Source of the DNA: an uncultured Clostridia bacterium
GTDB lineage: Bacteria > Bacillota > Clostridia > Christensenellales > Aristaeellaceae
Length of the DNA: 12,034 bases
Reading direction: 5' to 3'
Assembly (NCBI GenBank): GCA_937906775.1
Contig: CALCUD010000086.1
Coordinates: 1-12,034, forward strand
Below are positions 1 through 6,808 of the stretch, in pieces (positions within the stretch are counted from its first letter, which is position 1; each line of letters begins with the position of its first letter). The notes under the pieces are model-generated. The model worked only from the letters and a program-made list of their open reading frames with translations. It had not been told where the DNA came from and made no database searches. The position numbers and the translations under genes were made by a program.

Positions 1-383
1 GAAGGTCCGCCGATGTCGATATTCTCAATGGCATCCTCCATGGTCACACCCGGCTTTGCGATGGTCTGACGGAAAGGATAGAGGTTGACGCATACGAGTT
101 CGATGGTCTGTATGCCGTTCTCCTTGAGGGTAGCCATGTGCTCCGGCACATCGCGTCTTGCAAGGATACCTCCGTGCACCTTCGGATGAAGGGTCTTTAC
201 ACGGCCGTCGCAGATCTCCGGGAATCCGGTCACCTCGCTGATACCGATTGTCTTCACTCCATTGTTGTCCAACAGTTTCTGTGTACCTCCGGTGGCGATG
301 ATTTCCCAACCGAGGTCCTGCAGGCCTTTGACGAACTCCACGAGTCCGGTCTTGTCACTTACGCTTACTAACGCTCTTTTCAT
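1..383 (-). CDS. purH: PurH N-terminal part (AICAR transformylase / IMP cyclohydrolase), runs off left edge
   Basis: This cytoplasmic bifunctional enzyme carries out the last two steps of de novo IMP synthesis: formylation of AICAR and closure of FAICAR to IMP. The first 127 codons are visible and belong to the N-terminal MGS-like IMP cyclohydrolase domain. Family motifs in order are SDKTG (9-13), TGGT (31-34), GRVKTLHPKVHGG (60-72), NLYPF (100-104) and ENIDIGGP (120-127). The frame is open to the edge, so the transformylase domain lies outside the window. The ATG at 383 overlaps the purN stop as ATGA; the upstream Shine-Dalgarno is weak (AAGAAA), so translational coupling to purN is likely (inference). 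Codons include AGA and CGT for Arg and CCG for Pro, unlike the CGG/CGC-rich genes right of 1020. The family assignment is secure; membership of the same genome as the rest of the window is doubtful. Confidence 0.96.
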   Translation of the reverse strand, partial: MKRALVSVSDKTGLVEFVKGLQDLGWEIIATGGTQKLLDNNGVKTIGISEVTGFPEICDGRVKTLHPKVHGGILARRDVPEHMATLKENGIQTIELVCVNLYPFRQTIAKPGVTMEDAIENIDIGGP

Positions 384-937
384 ATAAGTTTCTTGATTGT
401 TTCTACATATAACTGATGTTCGATGACCTGTCCGATACGGTGTACGTCTTCCGGATCGTTACCGTCATATTCGAAGGCGCGCTGGGCGATGATCCTGCCA
501 CCGTCCAGTGTCGCATCCACCCAGTGGATGGTTATGCCATATACCTTGACACCATACTCCACAGCCTGCTCGACGGCATGAGCGCCACGGAAGGCAGGAA
601 GCAGCGACGGGTGGATATTGATGATACGTCCGCCATAACGGGCAAGGAGCACATCGCCTATGATGCGCATATAACCGGCCAGGCATACAAGGTCAACCCC
701 GAGTTCATCGAGCTTCGCGGCAACGAGTGTCTCGTAGTCCGCCTTGCACGCATAGTCCTTCGGAGAGAAAGCCAGAACCGGGGTGCCGAACTTCTCCGCT
801 CTCTGAACCACATAGGCACCCGGCTTGTCGACGACCAGAAGCACTACCTCGGCATCAAGCACGCCATCGGCGCACGCCTGTGCTATAGCCTCATAGTTCG
901 AGCCGTTGCCGCTTGCGAATACAGCCAGTTTTTTCAT
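380..937 (-). CDS. purN: PurN, phosphoribosylglycinamide formyltransferase (10-formyl-THF dependent)
   Basis: PurN transfers a formyl group from 10-formyltetrahydrofolate to GAR, the third step of de novo purine synthesis. The protein has 185 residues, slightly shorter than E. coli PurN (212). The phosphate-binding loop GNGSN is at 10-14. The catalytic segment NIHPSLLPAFRGAHA starts at 107, giving N107 and H109, and D145 lies in DGGRII; these match the E. coli Asn106/His108/Asp144 triad with an offset of one. The ATG at 937 has AAGGAG (plus-strand positions 948-953) ten bases upstream and overlaps the purM stop as ATGA; its own stop overlaps the purH start the same way. Order purM-purN-purH is the usual Firmicutes arrangement. 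Arg is encoded largely by CGT with no CGG, which contrasts with the rightward genes. It appears intact and functional. Confidence 0.97.
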   Translation of the reverse strand: MKKLAVFASGNGSNYEAIAQACADGVLDAEVVLLVVDKPGAYVVQRAEKFGTPVLAFSPKDYACKADYETLVAAKLDELGVDLVCLAGYMRIIGDVLLARYGGRIINIHPSLLPAFRGAHAVEQAVEYGVKVYGITIHWVDATLDGGRIIAQRAFEYDGNDPEDVHRIGQVIEHQLYVETIKKLI

Positions 938-1014
938 ATGATCGCCACTCCTTCGCCCTCAGTCACCTTGCCGATGACAGCGGCCTTTTCACCATGAGCG
1001 GCAAGGATGTCGAC
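934..1014 (-). CDS. purM: PurM C-terminal fragment (last 26 codons), cut at a junction
   Basis: Reading the minus strand upstream of purN gives 26 residues ending in a TGA at 936-934. They begin VDILAAHGEKAAVIGKV and end TEGEGVAII, which matches the C terminus of phosphoribosylformylglycinamidine cyclo-ligase (AIR synthetase); compare the E. coli form LELLNANGENAWKIG recalled from family knowledge. AIR synthetase performs the fifth step of purine synthesis. The stop overlaps the purN ATG, as expected in a pur operon. Upstream of about 1014 the frame stays open for a while but no longer reads as PurM, and instead the plus strand reads as Ffh. About 320 residues are therefore missing. This is not a natural short gene; it is either a rearrangement or an assembly break. 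Confidence 0.8.
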   Translation of the reverse strand, partial: VDILAAHGEKAAVIGKVTEGEGVAII

Positions 1015-1257
1015 GTCGACGACGACGCGCTGAAAAAGCCCGAAGCGATCATCCGCTCAATGACGCCGAAGGAACGCCGCGATCCCTCCATCCTCAACGC
1101 CTCCCGCCGCAAGCGGATCGCCGCCGGCTCCGGCACGACCGTACAGGATGTCAACGCCCTGATCCGCAAGTTTGAAGAAGCCCAAAAGATGATGAAGCAG
1201 ATGATGAATATGAAGGGCAAAAACAAGCTTCGCGGGCTGAAATTCCCCGGAATGTGA
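1009..1257 (+). CDS. ffh: Ffh (SRP54) C-terminal fragment, M-domain tail, cut at the same junction
   Basis: About 82 residues ending at TGA 1255-1257 match the end of the signal recognition particle GTPase Ffh, which binds 4.5S/6S RNA and signal sequences for cotranslational membrane targeting. The visible part begins near VDVDDDALKKPEAIIRSMT, continues with the RNA-binding helix-turn-helix (SRRKRIAAGSG, then VQDVN), and ends in a methionine-rich tail (MMKQMMNM). Full Ffh is about 450 residues, so the N and G domains (GTPase) and most of the M domain are absent. A longer frame from an ATG at 913 exists, but its first roughly 30 codons are antisense to purN/purM and do not look like protein. 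Position directly before rpsP fits the standard Firmicutes order. Ffh is essential in bacteria, so an intact copy would be expected elsewhere if this join were real. Confidence 0.9.
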   Translation, partial: VDVDDDALKKPEAIIRSMTPKERRDPSILNASRRKRIAAGSGTTVQDVNALIRKFEEAQKMMKQMMNMKGKNKLRGLKFPGM

Positions 1258-1267
1258 TCCGATTGGT

Positions 1268-1296
1268 TTCACGGTCTTCCGTGATTTCCATATAAA
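1268..1296 (+). promoter_or_regulatory. Possible sigma-A promoter before rpsP
   Basis: TTCACG (1268-1273) and TATAAA (1291-1296) are separated by 17 bases in the short ffh-rpsP spacer. The -35 is only a fair match and overlaps a small hairpin (TCACGG 1269-1274 with CCGTGA 1279-1284), so either signal could be chance. Confidence 0.35.
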
Positions 1297-1329
1297 TCCA
1301 TCTTATTTATTTTTGAGGAGGAACCACCA

Positions 1330-1581
1330 ATGTCCGTCAAGATTCGTCTGAAGAGAATGGGTATGAAGAAAAAGCCTTTCTATCGCGTTGTCGTCGCTGA
1401 TATCCGCAGTCCCCGCGACGGTCGCTTCATCGAAGAGATCGGCTACTACAATCCCATGACCCAGCCCGCTGAGATCAACGTTGACAACGAACGCGCCAAG
1501 TACTGGCTCGGTGTCGGCGCCCAGCCCACCGATACCGTCCGCATTCTGCTGAAGAAGACCGGCGCGATCGAAGAAAAGTAA
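1330..1581 (+). CDS. rpsP: 30S ribosomal protein bS16
   Basis: This is an 83-residue small-subunit ribosomal protein that binds 16S rRNA early in 30S assembly. The N terminus MSVKIRLKRMGMKKKPFYR, then VVADIRSPRDGRFIEEIGYYNP, is diagnostic of bS16. Length is normal for the family (about 75-90). The start is fixed by a strong GAGGAGG about eight to nine bases upstream. Codon use is biased to CGT/CGC for Arg and AAG for Lys, as expected for a highly expressed gene. It is 72 bases after ffh and 19 bases before khpA, so the three would be cotranscribed in the normal order. Confidence 0.98.
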   Translation: MSVKIRLKRMGMKKKPFYRVVVADIRSPRDGRFIEEIGYYNPMTQPAEINVDNERAKYWLGVGAQPTDTVRILLKKTGAIEEK

Positions 1582-1600
1582 TCGCTGAAAGGATGCCCCC

Positions 1601-1828
1601 ATGCAAGAATTATTGACCTTTGTGGCGAAATCTCTGGTCGAAAATCCCGATCAGGTATCCGTCACCGAGACCGAGGGCCCCGAAGCCATCATCCTCGAGC
1701 TGCATGTCGCGGAAGAGGATATGGGCAAGGTCATCGGAAAGCAGGGCCGCATTGCCAAGGCGATCCGCGCCGTCATCAAAGCGGCCACAGCCAAGGACAG
1801 CAAGCCTGTCTTTGTGGAGATTCAGTAA
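1601..1828 (+). CDS. khpA: KhpA, small KH-domain RNA-binding protein (YlqC family)
   Basis: This 75-residue protein is a single KH domain. The core GKVIGKQGRIAKAIRAVIKA (42-61) contains the GxxG loop as GKQG (46-49), which contacts single-stranded RNA. The family, known as YlqC in Bacillus and KhpA in Streptococcus, works with KhpB/EloR as an RNA chaperone affecting cell elongation and division in pneumococcus; that role is family knowledge, not visible here. GAAAGGA sits about eight bases before the ATG. The position between rpsP and rimM is the conserved Firmicutes location. Directly downstream is an intrinsic terminator, so khpA ends the first transcript or the terminator reduces expression of rimM-trmD. 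Confidence 0.95.
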   Translation: MQELLTFVAKSLVENPDQVSVTETEGPEAIILELHVAEEDMGKVIGKQGRIAKAIRAVIKAATAKDSKPVFVEIQ

Positions 1829-1839
1829 CCGCCCATGAA

Positions 1840-1877
1840 GCGGGATCCGCACCGGCGGATCCCGCCATTTCTTTTTT
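1840..1877 (+). terminator. Intrinsic terminator between khpA and rimM
   Basis: A perfect 10-bp stem pairs GCGGGATCCG (1840-1849) with CGGATCCCGC (1856-1865) around a six-base loop and is followed by CATTTCTTTTTT. It lies 11 bases after the khpA stop. It may fully or partly stop the rpsP-khpA transcript and so lower expression of the tRNA/rRNA maturation genes relative to bS16 (inference). Confidence 0.8.
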
Positions 1878-1890
1878 ATCGGAGAGTGTC

Positions 1891-2415
1891 ATGCAGGATT
1901 ATCTGATGATCGGTGAAGTCCTTAAACCCCAGGGAGTCCGCGGGGAATGCAAGATCAAGCCCTGCGCCGCCGACCCTGAACTGTTCCGCCGCTGGAGGTC
2001 CGTATTTCTGGAGGATCACGGGGCCTATACTCCCCTGCCCCTGAAGTTCAGCCGGATCCACGACGGCTTCGTGTACGCCGTGCTGGGAGAGTGCGCCTCC
2101 GTGGAGGACGCTGAACGGCTTCGCGGCGCGGCGCTGTATATCGACCGGAAGCACGCCGCCAAGCCGGAAAAAGGCGGCCATTACATTGCCGACCTGATCG
2201 GCTGCGAAGCGACTGACGAAAACGGGCAGCCGCTCGGAATTCTGACCGATGTGCTGCAGTACGGCACGGTGGATACCTGGGTGTTCCGCGCCGGATCCGG
2301 GAAAACCGTCATGGTTCCGGCTCTTCTGTCCGTATTCCCGGAAGTCTGCCCGGAAGAAAAGCGGATCTCCGTTCTGTCCGGGAAACTGCAAGAGGTGGCC
2401 GTCTTTGAAGATTAA
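1891..2415 (+). CDS. rimM: RimM, 16S rRNA processing / 30S maturation factor
   Basis: RimM binds ribosomal protein uS19 and helps mature the 30S head domain in the cytoplasm. The protein has 174 residues, normal for the family. The N-terminal RimM domain begins MIGEVLKPQGVRGECKIKP (6-24), the typical GxVxKPxGxxGE start. The C-terminal PRC-barrel domain starts near residue 97 (HYIADLIGCEA) and includes the GxLxxVLQYGTVDTWVF segment. The ATG follows GGAGAG by about five bases. The 3' end overlaps trmD by 11 bases, implying translational coupling. No oddities are visible. Confidence 0.96.
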   Translation: MQDYLMIGEVLKPQGVRGECKIKPCAADPELFRRWRSVFLEDHGAYTPLPLKFSRIHDGFVYAVLGECASVEDAERLRGAALYIDRKHAAKPEKGGHYIADLIGCEATDENGQPLGILTDVLQYGTVDTWVFRAGSGKTVMVPALLSVFPEVCPEEKRISVLSGKLQEVAVFED

Positions 2416-3148
2416 TATTCTGACGATTTTCCCCGAAATGTTCGAAAGCGTTTTTTCCTCCAGCATTCTCGGAAGAGCAAGGGAACAGGGGCTGCTGGAG
2501 ATCACGCTGACCGACATCCGTCCGTTTTCCGAAGCGAAGCACAAAAACACCGACGATTATCCCTTCGGCGGGGGGGCCGGCATGGTGATGATGGCGCAGC
2601 CGATCCGGGACGCGATGCGTTCCGTCACCGGCGAGGAGTTCCGCGGACGCCGGATCTATCTCGGTCCCCGTGGAAAAACGCTGACCACCGCGCTGGCCCG
2701 GGAGCTGGCAAAGGAAGAGGAGCTGGTCCTGCTCTGCGGCCATTACGAAGGCGTGGATCAGCGCGCGCTGGACACCTGCATCGATGAAGAGATCAGTATC
2801 GGGGATTATATCCTGACCGGCGGGGAACTGGCCGCCATGGTGCTCACCGACTGCGTCGCCCGGTTTATTCCCGGCGTACTCGGCAGTGCTGAAAGTCCCG
2901 AGGAGGAATCCTTTTCCGACGGATTGCTCGAATATCCGCAGTACACCCGTCCCCGGGAACTGGACGGCCTGGCTGTTCCCGAGATCCTGCTGAACGGGGA
3001 TCACGCGAAGATCCGCGCCTGGCGCCGGAAGGAAAGCCTGCGCGCCACAGCGAAATTCCGCCCCGATCTGCTGGAAAAAGCTCCCTTGGACAAGAATGAC
3101 CGAAAGATGCTGAAGGAGTTGGAAGAAGAATGTTCATCCGAAAGCTGA
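2405..3148 (+). CDS. trmD: TrmD, tRNA (guanine-N1)-methyltransferase, TTG start
   Basis: TrmD uses S-adenosylmethionine to methylate G37 next to the anticodon in tRNAs reading CUN, CCN and CGG codons, preventing +1 frameshifting. The 247-residue product is a SPOUT methyltransferase with the trefoil knot around LGPRG (86-90), GHYEGVD (112-118) and IGDYILTGGELAAM (132-145). The catalytic aspartate is likely D172 in SDGLLEYPQYTRP. I place the start at TTG 2405: the family N terminus KINILTIFPEMF follows at once, and AGAGGTGG (2391-2398) lies six bases upstream. The same frame is open to 2249, but that part is antisense-like and overlaps rimM too far. It overlaps rimM by 11 bases and the next gene by 19 bases. 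Confidence 0.96.
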   Translation: MKINILTIFPEMFESVFSSSILGRAREQGLLEITLTDIRPFSEAKHKNTDDYPFGGGAGMVMMAQPIRDAMRSVTGEEFRGRRIYLGPRGKTLTTALARELAKEEELVLLCGHYEGVDQRALDTCIDEEISIGDYILTGGELAAMVLTDCVARFIPGVLGSAESPEEESFSDGLLEYPQYTRPRELDGLAVPEILLNGDHAKIRAWRRKESLRATAKFRPDLLEKAPLDKNDRKMLKELEEECSSES

Positions 3149-3504
3149 CCGTGATCGCCGTTCCGCTGGGAATGCTGATCCTGCTCTGTCTGCTGGTACC
3201 GCTGCTCGCCTCAATGGACTGGTTCTGGGGAAGCCTGCTGCTGGGGATCCTGACGGGCGTTCTGTTGGCGCTGCTGCTGCCGCTGGCCGGAGCCACACGT
3301 TTCCGCGAGCCTTTCGCCCATCTGATGTGGATCCCCGCCGCGATCATCCTGCTGGTCCTTCTATGTCAGTTTCTGGCCACGCAGGAGATCGAGGTGCCGG
3401 TCCTCCGGATGCTGACAACGGGCGATTCACGGATCGTCACCGCGGAAAGCGCGTTCGCGGCCTATATGATCACATTCTCCATCCGAACGGGAAAGGGCGT
3501 CTGA
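3130..3504 (+). CDS. Small integral membrane protein, unknown function
   Basis: I do not recognise this 124-residue protein. It shows three clear hydrophobic segments, about 6-28, 33-53 and 64-84, with a short Arg-containing loop (RFREPF, 57-62) between the second and third. The last 40 residues (EIEVP onward) are less hydrophobic, with a weakly hydrophobic stretch at 105-117. There is no signal-peptidase site or catalytic motif. It starts inside the end of trmD (19-base overlap), with AAGGAG (3113-3118) about 11 bases before the ATG, so it is translated from the trmD transcript. In Firmicutes this place is normally held by rplS; bL19 is not encoded here. It is followed at once by a terminator whose loop contains its stop codon. 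The reading frame looks real from codon use and overlap; the function is open. Confidence 0.8.
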   Translation: MFIRKLTVIAVPLGMLILLCLLVPLLASMDWFWGSLLLGILTGVLLALLLPLAGATRFREPFAHLMWIPAAIILLVLLCQFLATQEIEVPVLRMLTTGDSRIVTAESAFAAYMITFSIRTGKGV

Positions 3505-3526
3505 CCCTTCCCCCGTTTTTTGTTTT
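3489..3526 (+). terminator. Intrinsic terminator ending the rimM-trmD unit
   Basis: GGGAAAGGG (3489-3497) pairs with CCCTTCCC (3505-3512) with one bulged A, followed by GTTTTTTGTTTT. The stop codon 3502-3504 of the membrane protein lies in the loop. Confidence 0.65.
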
Positions 3527-3536
3527 GGTGTATAAT
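3508..3536 (+). promoter_or_regulatory. Probable promoter for the barstar-comEC-holA operon
   Basis: A perfect TATAAT (3531-3536) lies 35 bases before the ATG of the barstar-like gene, directly after the terminator T-tract. The best -35 at 17-base spacing is TTCCCC (3508-3513), a poor match that overlaps the terminator stem. Confidence 0.5.
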
Positions 3537-3571
3537 AGTCGAAAGTCTGTAAACAGAAAGGATTTGTACAG

Positions 3572-3820
3572 ATGGAAACGATCATGCTCAACGGAACCGA
3601 TTACCGCACGGCGGAAGAACTTCATTCCGCGCTGAAGATTTTGCTTTCTTTGCCGGATCATTACGGAAAAAACGCGGACGCGCTGAACGATTGCCTGTCT
3701 GAAAGAAAGGATCCGGTTTCTCTCTGGATTGCGGGCAGGGGCGAAGGTGATGTCGCCAGAGCGATGGAGTTGATCTCCCGCGTCATCGCCGACAACGGCG
3801 GCGCCGTAAAGGAGATCTGA
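3572..3820 (+). CDS. Barstar-like protein (RNase inhibitor family), no toxin partner nearby
   Basis: The 82-residue product fits the barstar family, small acidic proteins that bind and block barnase-type ribonucleases in the cytoplasm. The helix-2 core LPDHYGKNADALNDCLSE (27-44) matches the family pattern (YYGxNLDALWDCLTG in barstar). D36 and D40 correspond to the barnase-contacting Asp35 and Asp39; the usual Trp38 is replaced by Asn39. Length is slightly below barstar (about 90). GAAAGGA precedes the ATG by nine bases. It is the first gene of its operon and lies two bases before the MBL-fold gene. No barnase or other ribonuclease toxin is adjacent, so it may be a housekeeping or orphan inhibitor, or bind something else (inference). 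Confidence 0.82.
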   Translation: METIMLNGTDYRTAEELHSALKILLSLPDHYGKNADALNDCLSERKDPVSLWIAGRGEGDVARAMELISRVIADNGGAVKEI

Positions 3821-3822
3821 CG

Positions 3823-4539
3823 ATGAGACTGCATCTGTTGGGCGTCAGCGGTCCCTTTCCCGAAAGTGACGGCGCTACCTCCGGCTATCTGCTGGAGGCG
3901 GGAAACGCGTTGCTTCAGCTGGACTTCGGGACCGGCGTCCTGGCAAGGCTCACGGCGAGGACCGCGCCCGAGGGGCTGAACGCGGTCCTGCTTTCGCACT
4001 GGCATTTCGACCACACGTCCGATCTGCTTCCGCTGATCTACCGGCTGGAATCGCTCGGCACCAAATTGCCGGTTTTCGCGCCGGCGGATGAGTTCTCCCC
4101 CATCCGGAAGATTGTCGGATCCGCCTCCTGCTTTGATCTGACGGAGGTCGGACCCGGGGACTTCTTCACGGTCAGCGGTGCCGCGATCACCGTCTGCCCC
4201 GCCCGGCATCCCGTTCCCGGCGTCGGCTACCGGATCTCCGCCGACGGAAAATCTTTCGGCTACACAGGGGATACCAATACGCTTCCCGGTCTGGCCGACG
4301 CGTATCGCGGATGCGATCTGCTACTGGCTGACGGACTGTTTCCCAAAGAGAACTGGGCCGAAAGCAAGCCCCATCTTTCCGCTGAACTGGCCGCTTCCCT
4401 CGCCCTGGAAGCAGACGTGGGACAGTTGATCCTGACCCACCTGAATCCGGCCTTTCCGCCGCTTCTTCTTCTGAAAGAAGCCCGGCCTCTTTTCCCGAAT
4501 GTTCAAATCGCCGAAGCCGGTGAGATCATCCCCGTATGA
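3823..4539 (+). CDS. MBL-fold metal hydrolase, RNase Z / YhfI-like
   Basis: This 238-residue cytoplasmic protein has the complete metallo-beta-lactamase metal site. HWHFDH (59-64) is the HxHxDH motif, followed by H129 (ARHPVPG), D150 in YTGD (148-151), H184 in KPHLSAELAA, and H206 in LTHLNP. The HLSAEEAA-like box and LTHxxP ending are typical of the RNase Z-like and YhfI-like phosphodiesterase branch rather than true beta-lactamases. It is shorter than RNase Z (about 300) and shows no exosite arm, so tRNA 3' processing is not implied; the substrate is unknown, with a small nucleotide diester plausible. AAGGAG (3809-3814) lies before its ATG, two bases after the barstar-like stop, and its stop overlaps the comEC start as ATGA. 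Confidence 0.9.
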   Translation: MRLHLLGVSGPFPESDGATSGYLLEAGNALLQLDFGTGVLARLTARTAPEGLNAVLLSHWHFDHTSDLLPLIYRLESLGTKLPVFAPADEFSPIRKIVGSASCFDLTEVGPGDFFTVSGAAITVCPARHPVPGVGYRISADGKSFGYTGDTNTLPGLADAYRGCDLLLADGLFPKENWAESKPHLSAELAASLALEADVGQLILTHLNPAFPPLLLLKEARPLFPNVQIAEAGEIIPV

Positions 4540-6806
4540 CCGGGCGGCAGCGCGCGTGGATCCTGCCCCCGATGGCGGTCTGCATGGCTCTGGGCGTCCT
4601 TCTGGGCCATATTTCCGATTCGCTCCTGCTCAGCCTAGCCGGATGTCTGGCCGGTCTTTTCGCCTGCCTTCTGTCGCGCGGGCGTTTCCGTTTTTGGGCG
4701 ATCCTCGCCCTCACCGTCGCCGTCGGCTGCTTCGCGGGCTATCTGTCATGGCATCCTTCCCTTCCGCCCGAAGGGGATTATTCCGTCCGCGGGACCGTAT
4801 GCGATGAGATCCGCTCCGGAAGCGGGTCTCAGATCCGCACCGTTCTGACCGGGATCACGCTGGACGGACAGCCTTTCGCGTCTGACGGATACTGGACCTT
4901 TTACACGGATACGGTCCCGGAGGATCTCGCTCCCGGAAAACAGGTCTCCTTTACCGCGTCCCTGTATCATCCGGAAGGCGCGTCCAATCCGGACGGATAT
5001 GATTTCCGGGAGGAGCTGCTCAGGCGCGGGATCACGGTCGGATTGTACGGAAATACCGGTCTTGAGATCACGGAGCCGTCCGTTTTCTCTGTGAAAGGCC
5101 GGACCGCGTCGCTCCGTCACCGGCTGTCCGGCGCGCTTGTCCGCGCGCTGGGCGAGGAGGCGGGAGGTTACGCGTCCACCATGCTGCTAGGGATGCGTTC
5201 CATGATCCCCTCTGAGGACCGGGACGCCTTTTCCAGGCTTGGGATCGCCCATGTTCTTTCCGTCAGCGGATTCCATACCGGTATCCTGGTCTCGATCCTC
5301 GCGCTCTTTTTCCGGCTGTTCCGCGTTCCGCAGAAAGCCCGGCTGATCCTGTACGCGATCGTGCTGGGGTTCTACTGTCTGCTGTGCGGGATGAGCCAGC
5401 CCGTGATCCGGGCGTCTCTTCTGCTGCTGGCGGTTCTCGGCGGGCGGCTGCAAAAACGGCCCAGACCCGGTCTCCACATGATCTCCGCGGTCTGGATCCT
5501 GATGCTTCTGATCTCCCCGGTCCAGCTAACCGGCATTTCGTTCCAGCTGACATTCGGCGCCATGCTCGGCATCACCCTGGTGACGCCGTATCTCGCCTCG
5601 CTGTTCCACCCCGAAGGCCGGATCGCGCGGAGGCTTGTCAGTACCGTGACCGGAACCGTCGGCGCGCAGATCGGCATTCTGCTGCCGGAGCTGTACTGGT
5701 TTCAGGAGCTTCCCCTGCTGGGACTGCTGGTCAATATCCCTGTCCTTCTGTTCGGCGCCGGCATGATCGGACTGTACTGGCTAGTCCTGCTGACACTGCC
5801 TGTTCCTGGGATGAATACCCTGCTGCCTGCCGTCGCATCCTCGCTGACCTCTTTCTTTGTCTCTCTGATCCGTTTTCTCGGATCGTTTTCCTGGATCACG
5901 CTCTGGACGCACGCGTCCACCTGGCTGACTGCGGCCGGTGCAGTTTTGCTGATCCTGTCGCTCTGCATCCTTTTCCGTTTCCGCCCCGGCGTCCGGAGGC
6001 TGCTGGCTGCCGCCGCGGCGGTCATGATCGGCGTTTCCCTTTTTCCGGAAAAGCACGAAGTGACGGAATATATCCAGTTTGACGTCAGTTCAGCCGACGC
6101 CGCGGTTCTGTGGGACAGGGATCAGGTCATCGTTATGGACGCCGGCTATGACAACGGGGTCCTCAGCGGATTTCTGCACCGCCGCCGGCTTACGCCGGAC
6201 GCGGTAATCCTGACGCATCTGCACGCGGATCATGTATTCGGTCTCCGGGACCTGATGAATAACGGAATCCCGGTCCGGACAGTATATCTGCCCGCGGACG
6301 CCGGAAAATCCCTGATCCATGAGGATGTCGCCGCGCTGATGGAGGAACTCCGCCGGTCCGGCACAGAATTCAGGACGCTTTCCGCCGGGGATACGCTTTC
6401 GTTTCCCTCCGGTTCACTGGAAGTTCTCTGGCCGGAAAAAGGAAAAGTCCGCTCCGGCCGGGACGCGAACGAGTATTCCCTGGTCTGCCTGCTGAAGATC
6501 GCGGGATCCAGATTTCTGCAGGCAGGAGATCTGGACGGCCGGTATGAGCTGTACGCGGCCGCGCCCGCCGATCTGCTGAAGGTTGCCCACCACGGAAGCG
6601 CTTCCTCCACCTCGGAGAAATTCATCCGCCGGGTTTCCCCGCAGGCGCTGCTGCTGTCCTGCGGCCGCGCTTCCCAGACTGAAAGGATCCTGGAGCGCGC
6701 CGGCGGGATCCCGCTGTATTCGACCGATACAAACGGCGCGATCACGGTCCGGTTTGACGATCACGCCTTTACGGTGACCCCCTATCTTTCTCCGAAGGAG
6801 GACTGA
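4536..6806 (+). CDS. comEC: ComEC/Rec2 DNA-uptake channel protein
   Basis: ComEC forms the membrane channel through which one DNA strand enters the cell during transformation; its MBL-like domain is thought to degrade the other strand. The 756-residue protein has the full family layout: N-terminal membrane helices and a soluble DUF4131-type region (about 1-190), then the Competence domain with LGIAHVLSVSGFHTG and many helices (about 215-490), then a C-terminal MBL domain. The MBL domain keeps HLHADH (561-566), D665 in AGDLDG, and the AHHGS box with H685 and H686. The family SGLHVG motif appears as SGFHTG. Its ATG overlaps the preceding stop as ATGA. No comEA/comEB is beside it. An intact gene suggests, but does not show, natural competence. 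Confidence 0.96.
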   Translation: MTGRQRAWILPPMAVCMALGVLLGHISDSLLLSLAGCLAGLFACLLSRGRFRFWAILALTVAVGCFAGYLSWHPSLPPEGDYSVRGTVCDEIRSGSGSQIRTVLTGITLDGQPFASDGYWTFYTDTVPEDLAPGKQVSFTASLYHPEGASNPDGYDFREELLRRGITVGLYGNTGLEITEPSVFSVKGRTASLRHRLSGALVRALGEEAGGYASTMLLGMRSMIPSEDRDAFSRLGIAHVLSVSGFHTGILVSILALFFRLFRVPQKARLILYAIVLGFYCLLCGMSQPVIRASLLLLAVLGGRLQKRPRPGLHMISAVWILMLLISPVQLTGISFQLTFGAMLGITLVTPYLASLFHPEGRIARRLVSTVTGTVGAQIGILLPELYWFQELPLLGLLVNIPVLLFGAGMIGLYWLVLLTLPVPGMNTLLPAVASSLTSFFVSLIRFLGSFSWITLWTHASTWLTAAGAVLLILSLCILFRFRPGVRRLLAAAAAVMIGVSLFPEKHEVTEYIQFDVSSADAAVLWDRDQVIVMDAGYDNGVLSGFLHRRRLTPDAVILTHLHADHVFGLRDLMNNGIPVRTVYLPADAGKSLIHEDVAALMEELRRSGTEFRTLSAGDTLSFPSGSLEVLWPEKGKVRSGRDANEYSLVCLLKIAGSRFLQAGDLDGRYELYAAAPADLLKVAHHGSASSTSEKFIRRVSPQALLLSCGRASQTERILERAGGIPLYSTDTNGAITVRFDDHAFTVTPYLSPKED

Positions 6807-6808
6807 CG

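Noticed and set aside
913..1257. A 114-codon plus-strand frame as an intact small gene
   Set aside because: Its last 82 codons are the Ffh C terminus and its first part is antisense to purN and purM, so it is a product of the join.
3572..4539. Barstar plus MBL hydrolase as a toxin-antitoxin pair
   Set aside because: The MBL protein has a YhfI/RNase Z-like form and not a barnase fold; there is no evidence of toxicity. Kept only as a question in the findings.
3823..4539. MBL-fold gene as tRNA-processing RNase Z
   Set aside because: It is shorter than RNase Z and lacks a visible exosite arm, so only the broader family is claimed.
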